In this document: positions 49,482 to 60,030 of the stretch, piece after piece
How the letters are laid out: the number at the start of each line of letters is the position of its first letter
Position numbering within the stretch: the stretch's first letter is position 1
Assembly: GCA_039707465.1 (NCBI GenBank)
Contig: CM077645.1
Coordinates: forward strand, 58,095,850-58,159,849
Reading direction: 5' to 3'
DNA from: Rhabdophis nuchalis
Lineage: Eukaryota; Chordata; Lepidosauria; Squamata; Natricidae
DNA length: 64,000 nt
Program-made: the position numbers and the translations under genes
The notes under the pieces: generated by a model
Seen by the model: the letters and a program-made list of their open reading frames with translations, nothing else
Told to the model about the DNA's origin: nothing
Database searches by the model: none

Positions 49482-50624
49482 TAATCTGAGTTTGTGCACA
49501 GAACATAGGTTTGGCCTTGAAATGGTCTTTCCAATTTTGAGATTTTTGGAATAACAGGGGTATCTTTGAACTGGTTTTATCAAACTAGAGGGTAATAAAT
49601 AACTATTGCCCATAAACTCATATTTAAATGGTAAGGAATATCTCTTTGTTCCTGGGCCACTGAGTGAAAGATCTATGTAATTGGAGGTACAATGTTCCAT
49701 TCCTTGATACTCACAAACAAAAATACATTCAAGAGAAGGGCAGAGAAGGGTAGGGAAAGGAAGCCAGTATCTACTTTAAAATCCAATCAAGCCACTTTTT
49801 CTACACAATTTAACAATTATCATTCTTCCGCTGCCGCTACAAACCAAAACTAGAGGCATTACTTAAATTGCTTCTTTACATCATTCTTTGATTGTTCCTT
49901 ACATCATTCATATTTGTGCTATGTACAATATTTTTTAGCAAATGAGACATAAGTGACATAAAATTCTAATCTCATCAAAGGAAATACTTCCCACCAGAGT
50001 ATTAATTAATGTATCTTCTGTCATATGATGCGGTAGCAAATTCTAAAATAATTAGATTAATTAATAAACAGAGATGTAGTGAATCTATTTCTTGAGAGCC
50101 TAAAGATTTTAATGCAATTTATCTTGGAATATGATTTCTTTATTGCATTTATACAAACATTTGTATCAACTTTTCTCCTCCAAAAAGGGTCAAAGTGTCT
50201 AACAAATATAATCTGAGACAATGCAATATAAAGAGATGCAGACAGAAATATTGACATCAACTGCAAAATAAACTGTTCCTTTTTCATTAAATTTTATAAA
50301 GCTAAACAGCAACATTAATTACAGTGGTTTTCTTACTACTGAAATTATTTTAAGAATTTATCAATGAAATTAGCTAAAAAGAAGTTTCTCTCTCTCTCTT
50401 TCTCTCCATCTCTCCTCCACTCTTTTCCTGTCACTTTCAACTTTTAAGATAAAGCTAGGTATCAACTATCTGCTTCCAGTATTCTTTATGAAAAATGTTG
50501 CAAGGCAGAGACAGAAGTCTAAACCATGCAAATAAGTAAGCCAGATATTTATTTAAAACAATTGTTGTACTTTCATAGACATGCTCTGGCTTTTAGAAGT
50601 TCACTTACTATTATCGTACACACG
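49482..50624. other. AT-rich intron, nothing recognised
   Basis: A short CT run near 50387-50405 only. Confidence 0.5.
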
Positions 50625-50870
50625 CCGCCTCTTCCGCCAGCATCTTAAGACGTATTTATTCCAACAAGCCGGCCTAGCATAGCCCCCCGTTTCTGAATTT
50701 TATTCTGATAAATTTTAATTCGTAATGTTTTATAAGGGTTTTTAGCACGGGATATAATTTAATTAGTTTTTAATAATGTATTTTTGTATTTTTGTATGGT
50801 TTTTAAGATTGCCTATGCGCCGCCCTGGGTCCTTGTCAGGAGAAGGGTGGGGTATAAATTTGAAAAAAAA
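50625..50870 (+). mobile_element. L2/CR1-group LINE 3' end, same subfamily as copy 4 (copy 5)
   Basis: CGCCGCCTCTTCCGCCAGCATCTTAAGACG codes the last residues (RLFRQHLKTYLF...AGLA). The 3' UTR ends CGCCGCCCTGGGTCC...GGAGAAGGGTGGGGTATAAATTTG followed by an A-run, matching copy 4. Strongly 5'-truncated. Confidence 0.9.
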
Positions 50871-51590
50871 AAAGATAACTTTCTTAGTTATGCATCCCAC
50901 ATCTTAAATGCCAGGATTTAAAAAGAATGATCATCTTCTTTATTTGAAATTATTTTAGACGTAAGTGTGGAACATTTATTTTTTGTTGTACTGGTATAAA
51001 CTTTTTATTATCTTGTGGGGCTGCAATACTAGTTGTCCAGGGAAGCTTCTAGATTTTTGCTAATTATGTAAAACTTCAACAATTGTCCTACCCCTCTGGA
51101 ATATGTAGTCTCCTAAAATCTGATTGGTCTCCTTATTCTCGACATTCTACAGTAATAATACCTTTTTAAAAATGTGTTTGAAAATTAAGATATCTAACAA
51201 AGATAGTTTTTTAAGTCTCATACTGCAAATGTTTTTGCTTTTCCTGTATTTTAGTTTTAATTTTATAATACTCATGATGATTGCATTACAAGTTTTACTT
51301 AGATCTTACTACTAGAGGCTAAATAGAAAGCAACAACAAAACAAATAAATGAAATTCTTCTCCCCTATCAAGCACAACTACCTTGTTCTTGAATGCATTG
51401 ATTTGCAAATCCATATCCTTCACTGCAGTATACACTGTCTTACTTCTGCTGAAAACCATTGATCATCTGCATACAAAATTTACCTATGCTGAGAAGAAAT
51501 AGCTCTATGTTCAAGCTGGGAAGATTAGACATACAGTACTAAGTCATTATACAGGCATCATTGCAACTAGAACTAGACCTGTTTATTTAT
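50871..51590. other. Intron, nothing recognised
   Basis: No supported feature. Confidence 0.45.
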
Positions 51591-51597
51591 TTATTTA

Positions 51598-51660
51598 CTA
51601 GCCGTTCCCGGCCACGCGTTGCTGTGGCCCCGTCAGGAGGGACACAACCCGAGGGTGGAG
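51598..51660 (+). mobile_element. Unclassified dispersed repeat fragment
   Basis: CTAGCCGTTCCCGGCCACGCGTTGCTGTGG is a GC-rich motif I associate with a repeat dispersed in reptile genomes, but I cannot name the family. It is followed at once by a minisatellite. Confidence 0.4.
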
Positions 51661-51999
51661 TTTCCCCCCCTCTCTCTATCCCTCTACCTACCTGCCTACC
51701 TACCTACTGTATGTCTCTCTCTCTCTATCCCTCTACTTACCTACCTACCTACTGTATTTCTCCCTCTCTCTCTCTATCCCTCTACCTACCTGCCTATCTA
51801 CCTACTTTATGTCTCCGTCTCTCTCTATCCCTCTACTTACTGCCTGCCTACCTACTTACTGTATTTCTCCCTTTCTTTATCCACCTACCTACCTATCTAC
51901 CTACCGTATTTCTCCCTTTCTATCCCTCTACCTACCTACCTACCTACTGCATTTCTCCCTCCCTCTCTCTATCCCTATAGCTGCCTACCTACCTACTGT
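51661..51999. repeat. CTAC/CT-rich minisatellite
   Basis: Five to six imperfect units built from CTCTCTCTATCCCTCTACC, TACCTACCTAC and TGTATTTCTCC, each about 55-65 bp. A short foldback (CTACTGTATT...AATACAGTAG) closes it near 52013. Confidence 0.92.
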
Positions 52000-52429
52000 A
52001 TTGAAATACAGTAGGTATTATGATATTTTGTATTATGTCATCCTGTGGCTCACTGCTCTCTCTGTATCTATCTACCTACATTTTTTACATTTCCATTGCA
52101 TGTACCTGGCACAGGTGTGACATCTATACTATATATATATATATATATATGTAGACTAATTATCACAGCTCCTGTGAAGAGGTCTCTTTAAGGGGAGGAG
52201 ACTCAACGTCATCCCTCTCTGCCCTTCGACTCAACCCAGAGTCATCCAGACAGAGAACCAAATTAGATTACTGCTGTGTGACATTTTTTAGATATGTGTT
52301 AGAATTTTTTTTATTTTTTTTATTTATTAGAAGAAGGCTAATAAGCCTGAAATGGATCCATCCTGGTCTCTTTATTTTCAGCCCTTAAAAAAAAAAAAAT
52401 TCTAATATATATATATATATATAGAAAAA
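52000..52429. other. AT microsatellites and unclassified sequence
   Basis: (AT)n tracts at about 52129-52151 and 52404-52422. An inverted pair GTTAGAATTTTTTT / AAAAAAATTCTAAT (about 52299 and 52391) could fold across about 105 bp. Confidence 0.45.
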
Positions 52430-52740
52430 TGACCATTTTTCACACTAATAACCACTGCAGCATCCCCATGGTCACATGATTTACATTTGGTTGCTTGGCA
52501 ACTGCCTCACATTTATTAGGCAGTTATGCCCTGGAGTCATGTGAGCCCCTTCTGACAAGTGAAGTCGATGGGAAACCAAGATTCATTTAACACACGTGAT
52601 ACTAAATTAAGAACTGCAGAGATTCACTTAAGAAATGTGACAGGAAAAGTCATAAAATGGGGCAAAACTCATATAACATAAATTTCTCATTTAACAAAAT
52701 AAATTTTGGGCTCAATTGTGTCTGTAAGTTGAGTATTACA
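52430..52740 (+). mobile_element. MITE, family H
   Basis: Blocks CAGCATCCCCATGGTCACATGA, CATTTATTAGGCAGTTATG, AACTGCAGAGATTCACTTAAG and TTTTGGGCTCAATTGTGTC are in the same order as in the copy at 61195, with a TAAGTTGAGTA right terminus. Left end missing. Confidence 0.72.
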
Positions 52741-53099
52741 TGTATATGCTTCCATCAGCACTACTATAGTCACTGCTGCAGGTCCTTGCTACTGATGATT
52801 GGCCAGTTACAACTCCATTATTTTTTATTTGCCATTATATATATATTGCTTGTTTTCATTTCAAACTCACAGCAAACAGGTTTTTATACAACAGCATAAG
52901 CCATTAGCATGATATAAAAGAATGATACTATATATATATATATATTGTGTGTATGTCTGTGTCCATGTGTGTATAGATATAGAGAGAAAGAGGGAGGGAG
53001 GGAAGAAATGAGGGAGAGAGAGAAAAATGTACCATGCATTTTTAAAAAAATTTTATTGACCATATAGATGGGTGTTCTCCATAACAATCTTTTACTTCA
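52741..53099. other. Intron with a (TA)n tract
   Basis: (TA)n at about 52930-52947 followed by a GAGGGAGG-rich patch. Confidence 0.5.
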
Positions 53100-53600
53100 A
53101 GTCTCCCAATGGGATTCATTACGACTGTAAATGAATCCATCCACATTGCTGTTGGTTATCCTTCTCTTCCCTACACCTTTTCCAGAATTAAACCCTTTTC
53201 CAGATAGCTGGTTTATTTGCATAATATGTTCAAAGTAAGATAATTTGAGACTGGTCATTTGTGCCAGTGGTAAAATTGGATTTAAATGTTCAATTATCTC
53301 TTTTCTTCTTCTTCTTCTTGGCTGTCCACAGTATTCTCATGGATCTTCTCCAAGTTCGAAGGCATCAATATTCCACTTTTCTGTTTCTTAAACCCCAACT
53401 TTCATTTTGATGAAAAGTAATAATAATAATAATGGCTTGCATGACTCTGATCTTTGTAGGTATAAACACATTACAGCATTTGAATGTATTTTCCAAAGGC
53501 CTTCATAGTCTACAAGTGCTAGTCTATAGAGTATTTCTTGTTTTGGTTTGTTTTTATTTTACTGTTGATGGTTGATCCTAAAAGGCAAAAACTATCCACT
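53100..53600 (-). mobile_element. BovB (RTE) LINE fragment, coding region
   Basis: On the plus strand, GGCTGTCCACAGTATTCTCATGG, CCAAGTTCGAAGGCATCAAT, ATGACTCTGATCTTTGTAGG and GTTGATCCTAAAAGGCAAAA follow the complement of the BovB RT region. A small (AAT)n patch at about 53419 lies inside. Confidence 0.72.
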
Positions 53601-53627
53601 TTCTCCTTCTGTCTTTCTCTCTGTCTC

Positions 53628-53717
53628 TCAGGGACCTTGGAGTTCTAGTCTAGTCTAACCCCTTGATCAAGCAGAAAACTATACATTTCAGGCAAATAGT
53701 TATCCAACCCCTTCTTT
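53628..53717 (-). mobile_element. CR1 LINE 3' region, left part (split by an L1)
   Basis: AGGGACCTTGGAGTTCTAGTC and TAACCCCTTGATCAAGCAG are the complement of the avian/reptilian CR1 3' region. It continues at 55699. Confidence 0.82.
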
Positions 53718-55688
53718 TTTTTTTTTATAAAAAGAGTTTTATTGGGTTTTACAAAAGGTAAGGGTAAGGTGCGAAAAGACATTTTGAGAACTTTCTCGTC
53801 GAAATCATCGACTCCATCTGAGTCTTCATACACAAAAGAGATATTTCAGTTATATATACATACTACAAAGTGGACAGAGATGCAAATAAAGTTATAATAA
53901 AAAGAACAGTGCTAGCAAACGTGCTTAAACATCCAAACAACATTGTATTATACTAAAATAAAGTCATTTTTGAGATCTAAGTCTCTTGGCAATTGTATCT
54001 TCTTCGCCCTGGCCCCCAGCGGACGGAGCCGCGGCTGCCTCTGCTCCCCCGTTGTCATCTTCAAGGGTTAGGGAGTGTTTTTCAAGAAAGGCTTGCGCCT
54101 CTACAATTGTTTTAATTCTTACTCTTCCCCCTTCCCAAAACACCAACATTCCCTCCGGAATCACCCACTTAAACCAGACCCCCTTTTTAAATAATCTTTT
54201 GGACAAGAAGTAATACTTCCGTCTTATCTCTCTAATTTTCTTCGGGACCTGTTTCAAGATGGTGATCTCCTTCTGTTGATAAGTTAGGGGGTTGTCTCTC
54301 TGCGCCCTCAATATCCTTTCCCCTGTCGACCTTCTAACAAATTTAATATGTATCTCTCTAGGTACTTCATTTATCCGGGCATATGCTGAATTTATTCTAT
54401 AAATCAGATCAATGTCACCCCTTAATTCTTCCTTAGGACTGTGTACGTAATCTGCTAAAATTGTACTCATTAATTCTTGTAAATCTTCCCCACACTCCTC
54501 AGGAACGTTCTGAAATCTTAAAAAATATGACATTCTTTCGCAATCCATCCTAGACATATGACCAGTTAAATCGCTAATTTCATTATTAATACTTTTAAGC
54601 TCCCCCTTTGCCCCACCCAGCCCCACCTCCAGCTCATCAGTCTTTTGTGAATTTTCCATTAATTTCTTCTGTACCTCCAAAAGTTCTAATTTGGAACTGA
54701 CATGATATTTCCTCATTTCCTGGATCTCTCTCACCAAGGTTGCAAGTGTTTCTTCGACAGCTGTTAATCTTGCATCTGTATCAGGTTTTTCAGATAACAT
54801 CGAAGTGATTTTAGGTTGTTTTTTTGAAGCCATGGTGGAAAGTTTATTCCTGTGTCAGTAAAATGGTGCCTGCAGGGGAGATATTAGCGGAGCAAGAAGA
54901 AGCAGTCCGATAAACAAATTTTCAGGTGTTGCTAAATCAAAATCCTGAGAGAATCCACAATAAATCAATCATAGAAGATAAGAAGGCACTTCAGGGGAAA
55001 GATCAATGATTCAAACAGAACATTAGGTAAAAGAAAGGAGAGGCAATCCCCTTCTCCGGAGAATGTTAGCAAACAGCCTTAATTAGTGTCTCAGAAGAAC
55101 AAAGGAACGCCATCTTCTCCGCCTACCAGGGAGCCGCCGGGAATCAACAAAGTGTGAAATTGCAAATTAGTTGCCAGACTTCGATACAAAGCTTTCGCAA
55201 ACATTCCAGAAGGACTTTAATCATCGTAAGAAAAGCTTGGTGTAATTTTCTGTGCCTTCCCCAGCCGGGGAGACAAATTCACAGCGCCGCTTATCCAAGG
55301 GGGGGTTTCACAAACTCCCCCCTCCATCGCCTTGTTAAGTGAAGATTGCGAGCAAAAGGAGAAAAGTCACTCACTTTCCACTTTGAAGTCAGAGTCTCAG
55401 ACAGGCTTCCAACTCCGACGGATCCATTCTCTCCAAGGCACTAAATGTTCCAATCCTCCGGAGGCGAAGGGAACCAAGCCCCCCGCAGCATGTTCTCTCA
55501 CTCCTGGGTCGAAGACAAGGACACCCCCCCCCCGACCGCCGTCAGGACAGGTGAATCCAGGCAAGCCAGCCGTATGGCAGGATTCCTTTGAAAGGAAATC
55601 CCTACCCCTTGGGGGGCAGTGAAAGAAACAAAACGGCAGAAGAGTCAAAGACTCCTCTGTCTCCTCCAAGAGACCGGAAGCAATCACC
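53718..55688 (-). mobile_element. ORF1-only L1-type element (HAL1-like), 1971 bp
   Basis: Inserted in minus orientation with a 10-bp target duplication CCCCTTCTTT (53708-53717 and 55689-55698). The right side continues TTAAAA-like (CTTT/AAAA), the L1 endonuclease target. It has a GC-richer leader (55688-54834), one ORF1 (54833-53964), about 245 bp of 3' UTR ending CCCAATAAAACTC, which contains an AATAAA signal, and a T-run (A-tail) at 53718-53727. There is no room for ORF2, which is normally about 3.8 kb. Confidence 0.88.
53964..54833 (-). CDS. L1 ORF1 protein (RNA-binding, Transposase_22 type)
   Basis: 289 uninterrupted codons begin MASKKQPKITSML. Residues about 20-100 form heptad-rich coiled coil (TAVEETLATLVREIQEMRK, LEVQKKLMENSQKTDELE), which in this family trimerises the protein. 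An RRM-like core follows (SYFLRFQNVPE near 105, DIDLIYRINSAYA near 145, EIHIKFVRR near 160). The C-terminal domain has RILRAQRDNPLTYQQKEITI and GVWFKWVIPEGMLVFWEGGRV. ORF1p binds L1 RNA and is needed for retrotransposition. The length suits non-mammalian L1 ORF1. Start is the first Met after the leader. The unbroken frame implies a recent insertion. It is a transposon protein and lacks its usual ORF2 partner in cis. Confidence 0.92.
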   Translation of the reverse strand: MASKKQPKITSMLSEKPDTDARLTAVEETLATLVREIQEMRKYHVSSKLELLEVQKKLMENSQKTDELEVGLGGAKGELKSINNEISDLTGHMSRMDCERMSYFLRFQNVPEECGEDLQELMSTILADYVHSPKEELRGDIDLIYRINSAYARINEVPREIHIKFVRRSTGERILRAQRDNPLTYQQKEITILKQVPKKIREIRRKYYFLSKRLFKKGVWFKWVIPEGMLVFWEGGRVRIKTIVEAQAFLEKHSLTLEDDNGGAEAAAAPSAGGQGEEDTIAKRLRSQK

Positions 55689-55698
55689 CCCCTTCTTT

Positions 55699-55745
55699 AA
55701 AACTTCTAATGTTAAAAGCATCCACAACTTATGGAGGCACTCTTT
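55699..55745 (-). mobile_element. CR1 LINE 3' region, right part
   Basis: AAAACTTCTAATGTTAAAAGC and ATCCACAACTTATGGAGG continue the CR1 that stops at 53717. Confidence 0.8.
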
Positions 55746-56284
55746 CTCTCTCATACACACATGCACACACCCAGTCTCACACCCAAAGATACTATGGTCA
55801 TTTGTGTCTTACTCAATGTCAGGCCTCCTAACTGTGAGTTTGAGGGCTCAATGTAGAATCTCAGCTGTTCCTAGCCCTGTACTCTTCGGATAGAGAGCTC
55901 TTTCTGATGCTGTTTCTGGGATCTTTTGGAGCCATTTTCTCAGCTTAGGAATCACAGTCTCAAGTACTCTTACCATCCTTGAGTCCATTTTGACCTTTAC
56001 CTTCCATACCCTCACAATTTTCTCCCTCAGGCTCTGGTATTCTTCCTATTCAAACTCCTTCCTGGTGTTGCTGTCACTTGCCATTGCTACATCCATCACT
56101 ACTGCTGTCTTACAGTCCTTGGTGCCTGGTGGAATAGCTAATACCTGCTTGTGTATGTGGATCTGGAACTGCCATAGGATCTTAGCCCTATTATTCTCCC
56201 TGATCTTTTGGGAAATCTCCTATCTTGGAGGGTCTAGCTCATGCATCATGCTTATGTTCCCCTACATAATGCTAACTATCATAT
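55746..56284. other. Intron, nothing recognised
   Basis: No supported feature. Composition is CT-rich on the plus strand. Confidence 0.45.
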
Positions 56285-56535
56285 TTCCCTAAAAATAAGA
56301 CAAGGTCTTATTTTCTTTTGACCCCCAAAATAAGCACTTGGCCTTATTTTCGAGGAGCTCTTATTATTTTTGAGGTGCAGGAGGTGGCGAGCGTGGTCAC
56401 CTCATGGCTGCTGCTGTGTTGCAATATTTTTGGGGAGGGCTTATTTTCAGGGGAGAACTTATTTTAGTGCATGCACTCAAAAACCCGATTGGACTTATTA
56501 TCCTGGGAGGTTTTATTTTGGGGGAAACAGGGTAG
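56285..56535. mobile_element. TIR element with 'CCCTAAAAATAAGAC' ends (unclassified DNA transposon)
   Basis: The left end ATATTTCCCTAAAAATAAGA and the right end TTATTTTGGGGGAAACAGGG are imperfect inverted repeats, and the body repeats CTTATTTTC-type blocks. A TA lies at both edges (CATA and GGTA), but the true TSD is unclear. Confidence 0.65.
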
Positions 56536-57260
56536 TTGATTCCACCATTCAATGTATGATGTTCCTGTCTGTATCTTAAACTTTGCTACTAGTTGTTGAC
56601 TGATCTATGAAGCATAGTGTAATATGGTAGACCCCCTACTTCTATGGATCTGGTGCTGAGTGCTTCTTTTTATGATGCTGTGATGCTAAGGTTTTAGTGA
56701 TGTTTTATTTCTTTTAGCCACTGGTAGCATTTTCCTGTGCGAGCCACATTCAACTATCTGTCAATGGTACATTCCATGCAGACCTTGTCTTGCCACTATA
56801 CTATCGTGATACTATGGTGATTGTAGTCCCTACTACCACTGTATGTGTATATGTTAAGAGTTCACAATATGTTTGTATCTGTGCAACTACCACTTTTCAT
56901 CATTTTTGAAAAGGCTGTAACAATTCATCTTTAAAATATATGTAATAGGAGGGTCATAGCCTATTTGGACCAGGAGCTTTTTCTAATTTAGTCATTGTAT
57001 AACCTCATAATAGATATAGCAGAATTACCTCTGAAATATGTATACTTTATTTAGTGTTAAAATGTCATTGCAGAAACTGGTCTCTTTTCTACTTCCTGAA
57101 AAAATACACAAGTGTATCTCTTGATACTTTTCTTCTGCATCCATATATTCCTCATCCCATTCTAAAAACCTCATTTAAGATTAAACTCTATAATATCTCT
57201 ATAATATCTTTACCATGTTTAAACAAAATTATTTCTCTCTTAGTTCCAAGGAGTGCATCA
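56536..57260. other. AT-rich intron, nothing recognised
   Basis: No supported feature. Confidence 0.45.
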
Positions 57261-57264
57261 TTGT

Positions 57265-57372
57265 CTAGAGTGTTTCTCAATCTTGATAACTTTAAGATAT
57301 GTGGAATTCAACTTCCAGATAGAAGTTAAATTCCACATCTTTTAAAGTTGAATTCCATATCATTTAAATTTA
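57265..57372. mobile_element. Decayed foldback MITE of hAT type, family B-like
   Basis: GTGTTTCTCAATCTTGATAAC and the right-hand block AAATTTAAGAAATACTG are inverted, and GTGGAATTCAACTTCCAG / GAAGTTAAATTCCACA form the stem. Boundaries and TSD are uncertain. Confidence 0.65.
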
Positions 57373-57375
57373 AGA

Positions 57376-58554
57376 AATACTGGTCTGGATTACCTTCATC
57401 TCTCAATTTATTATTTCTGTCTATTACATTTTATTTCCCCTTTCTGGATTCCAAATTAGAGAAAAAAATGGCCACCACCAGAACAAAAATGTAAATTATG
57501 AAATAGAAAAGAGGATCATTTACAGAGGGGTGAAAGAAAAAGGGATTACATCAGAAATTTTACAAAAGACATGTTAAGAATCTGAGAAAAATGTCATGCA
57601 TGAATATTTATATCAGTGATTGCATCAGTTAAAAGGGATATGGTAAGTAAGAATACAAAAAAATGGAACTATTAGTAATACATATGACTAGAGAGTTAAA
57701 CAATCCAAAAGAAATAGAAAGCTTGGAAAATAAGTTTTTAACTTTTGTAATTCAAAGTGTTGATTTGTTCTTTCAATTCCATATAAATGTTTCCTTAGTT
57801 TTTAAAATTAGTAGTAATTGTTTGTGTTTGTGTATATTTATGGAATTTATTGGTTGACCAGCAATGTTGCCTTCCTTATTTCTCATTTGATCTGACCTAA
57901 CATCCATGCATCAATGTAACTGCAGACGCATTATGGAAACTGCCCCCCTCCACAAAAAATAATACTTTTAGCTTTCTTTAAACCTGTTTTTTTTGGTAAC
58001 TCAAATTTCTCTTCTAAGGTAAGGTATTCATAGGTAAAGAAAATGAGAAAAATATAACCACCTGACTTTTATGAGTACTTCCGCATTAAAAACCCTTTAC
58101 AAATTGTTTCTCAGTAGGGTGCCTGTATGATTAAAACCCTCTAGGCTTTGGGATACATTTTCTCTGCAGGAATTTGTCAAATCCTTTTCATTTCACTATT
58201 GGAAGCACTTAAAAGGCAAACAACTTTAAATACAATCTGGTCTCTGTAGATGTCATTCGAACATCTTAATGAGCCTTTTTTTTTTTCTTCAAATAATGAG
58301 TTCATCCTTATTTGGCAGGAATAAAAATGACTTCAGGCTTTCTACCAGCTATCGGATCCCACTTGTTTTACTTCTAGAATGGGACAAAGTTTCACATCAA
58401 ATTTTCTATCTAAAATTTATCTCATTTGTGAAATTATTGTAACTTCACCATACTTTTCATCTTCATCATCAGCTATTAGGTGAAGTCCGACCATAGGCCA
58501 CTCTTTGAAACAGCACTCTGTCTTTTGTACAGCCTCATTAGATCCAGCATTATC
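57376..58554. other. AT-rich intron, nothing recognised
   Basis: No supported feature; T-run near 58278. Confidence 0.45.
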
Positions 58555-58562
58555 CTCTATAG

Positions 58563-58657
58563 CAGGGGTCTCTAACCTTTGCAACTTTAAGTCTGAAGGA
58601 CTTCAGCTCCCAGACTTCTCCAGCCAGACTTAAAGTTGCAAAGGTTGGAGACCCCTG
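58563..58657. mobile_element. hAT-like hairpin MITE, family B, 95 bp
   Basis: Arms beginning CAGGGGTCTCTAACC and ending GGTTGGAGACCCCTG are reverse complements with one mismatch over 33 bp. Perfect target duplication CTCTATAG (58555-58562 and 58658-58665). It is a shorter sibling of the copy at 14496. Confidence 0.95.
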
Positions 58658-58665
58658 CTCTATAG

Positions 58666-59228
58666 TGTCCACGCAGCAAAAACTCTAGCAGCAAACTATA
58701 TTAAAGTGCATGGGCATTTCACTGTTGCTTCCTCCTCTCAGGTCTTTCCCCACTCTTTTTGTACTGTTCAGAAGTCCTACTTGAACATATCAAGAGGCTT
58801 GTACTGGAATGAAGTTCTCAGTCATGTAGAGATTGCAAATCTTTGAGAAAGTCTACCAAAGGTACTCTTGTGGTATTTAGTAATTACTCCTTTAGCTATC
58901 TGCATTGAATAATTGCAATATTTTTATTTAATTTTTCTTATTTACTTATATTATTTTGAAGCATTTCATTCCTTGATGTGTTGCTGCATAATATTTCTAT
59001 TAGCTTAATTTAACAAAGATTCATTCAGTAAATTAATGTTTGGAGGTCTTTTGGTAGTTAATATGAGCAGAAGAATTGCAGACTTGGAGAGTAATACTGT
59101 TATGAGCACCATTAATATGTTAAGCGGCTGCACTGAAGTTTAGCTGCCAAACTTTTCCAATATTGGAATACAATGGAATTCTCGATTGTAATTTTGGATC
59201 AAGTAAGCAAAGATTCCAGAAAGTTGTT
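58666..59228. other. AT-rich intron, nothing recognised
   Basis: No supported feature. Confidence 0.45.
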
Positions 59229-59236
59229 ATCTAAGC

Positions 59237-59670
59237 CAGGGGTCACCAACCTCCAGGCCACGGACCAGTGCCTGTCCGTGGCTTGATAGTAACCGGGCCG
59301 GAGTGAGCGGCAGAGAGAGTAGCGCAACTCTTAGGAAAGTATAGCAGACGCTTGGCGGCTGGCTGGGGCGCTCCCCGGGGTTAGGACGGGGGCAACAGCC
59401 TGCATGGGGAGGTTTGAGGCACCACCTGGCCCTGCGTGGGGGGAAGGGGCTGCCAGGCCCTCCTGCCTGGGACACAGCTCGTCCTTCCCTGCCCCAGCCG
59501 AGGATCCTTCACCCAGGACCCCTGGCAGCTTTCCCGCCTGGTTGCATGTGATCACCGAACGCGCGCATGACCCACGTGACTCGAGTCACCCCGCTGGAGG
59601 CTCCCACTGGTCCATGGAATTTTTTTCCCATGAAACCGGTCCCTGATTCCAAAAAGGTTGGGGACCCCTG
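59237..59670. mobile_element. Non-autonomous hAT-like element, family B termini, 434 bp
   Basis: Ends CAGGGGTCACCAACCT and AGGTTGGGGACCCCTG are inverted repeats. Perfect 8-bp target duplication ATCTAAGC (59229-59236 and 59671-59678). GC-rich interior, no transposase. It lies 260 bp from the SORCS1 exon, inside its donor-side intron. Confidence 0.95.
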
Positions 59671-59930
59671 ATCTAAGCAATCTGAAATTTAGTAAAACCT
59701 TTTATATTACATTTCTAGATTAAAGATCTCCATTTATCAAGAAACTTTCTAGATAGATTACCATTCATCCATATGCAATTAACTTAAAAAGGAAAGGCCG
59801 AGTATAATTTAAAAGCTAAGCAGCTTGTTTTTATTTCTGTAGGATATATACAAACACAGCTATGTAAATAATAACTAACAAATCAAGTCAAATGTGACAT
59901 AATTAAAAGCAACCATATTTTTTAATTTAC

Positions 59931-60030
59931 CTTGCGCTTATTTGTTGGGCAGACATAAAGGTAGCTCAAAATGGTCTTCAGGCCCACTTTGTCATTCATC
60001 TTTTCATATGTTGTCCCATAATCAGTTGAC
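59931..60030 (-). CDS. SORCS1: Internal exon of a sortilin-family receptor, probably SORCS1 (VPS10 domain)
   Basis: Read on the minus strand, this 100-bp block is open throughout. It follows an acceptor (TTCTCTGCAATTGCAG, 60031-60046) and precedes a donor (GTAAAT, 59925-59930). It enters in the last base of a split codon and ends on a codon boundary. The 33 encoded residues begin STDYGTTYEK and end YVCPTNKRK. The first part is an Asp-box-like motif (S-x-D-x-G-x-T) typical of the VPS10 ten-bladed propeller, and the NDKVGLKT and CPTNKRK blocks match my memory of the SorCS1/SorCS3 propeller. Tyr after STD and Cys before PTNKRK favour SORCS1 over SORCS3; SORCS2 differs more. The protein is a type I membrane sorting receptor, mainly neuronal. 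The exon is not open to left or right, so no other exon is claimed. Paralogue assignment is from memory, not a search. Confidence 0.82.

Noticed and set aside
49037..49700. Overlapping ORFs up to 202 codons
   Set aside because: Lie within and next to a TSD-flanked non-autonomous element; frames conflict and show no domain.
41630..51999. CRISPR-like arrays (CCAT and CTAC tracts)
   Set aside because: Repeats without unique spacers, in a vertebrate sequence; simple microsatellite and minisatellite.
52299..52406. Inverted GTTAGAAT(T)n / (A)nATTCTAAT pair
   Set aside because: Mostly A/T run pairing next to AT microsatellites; too weak to call an element.
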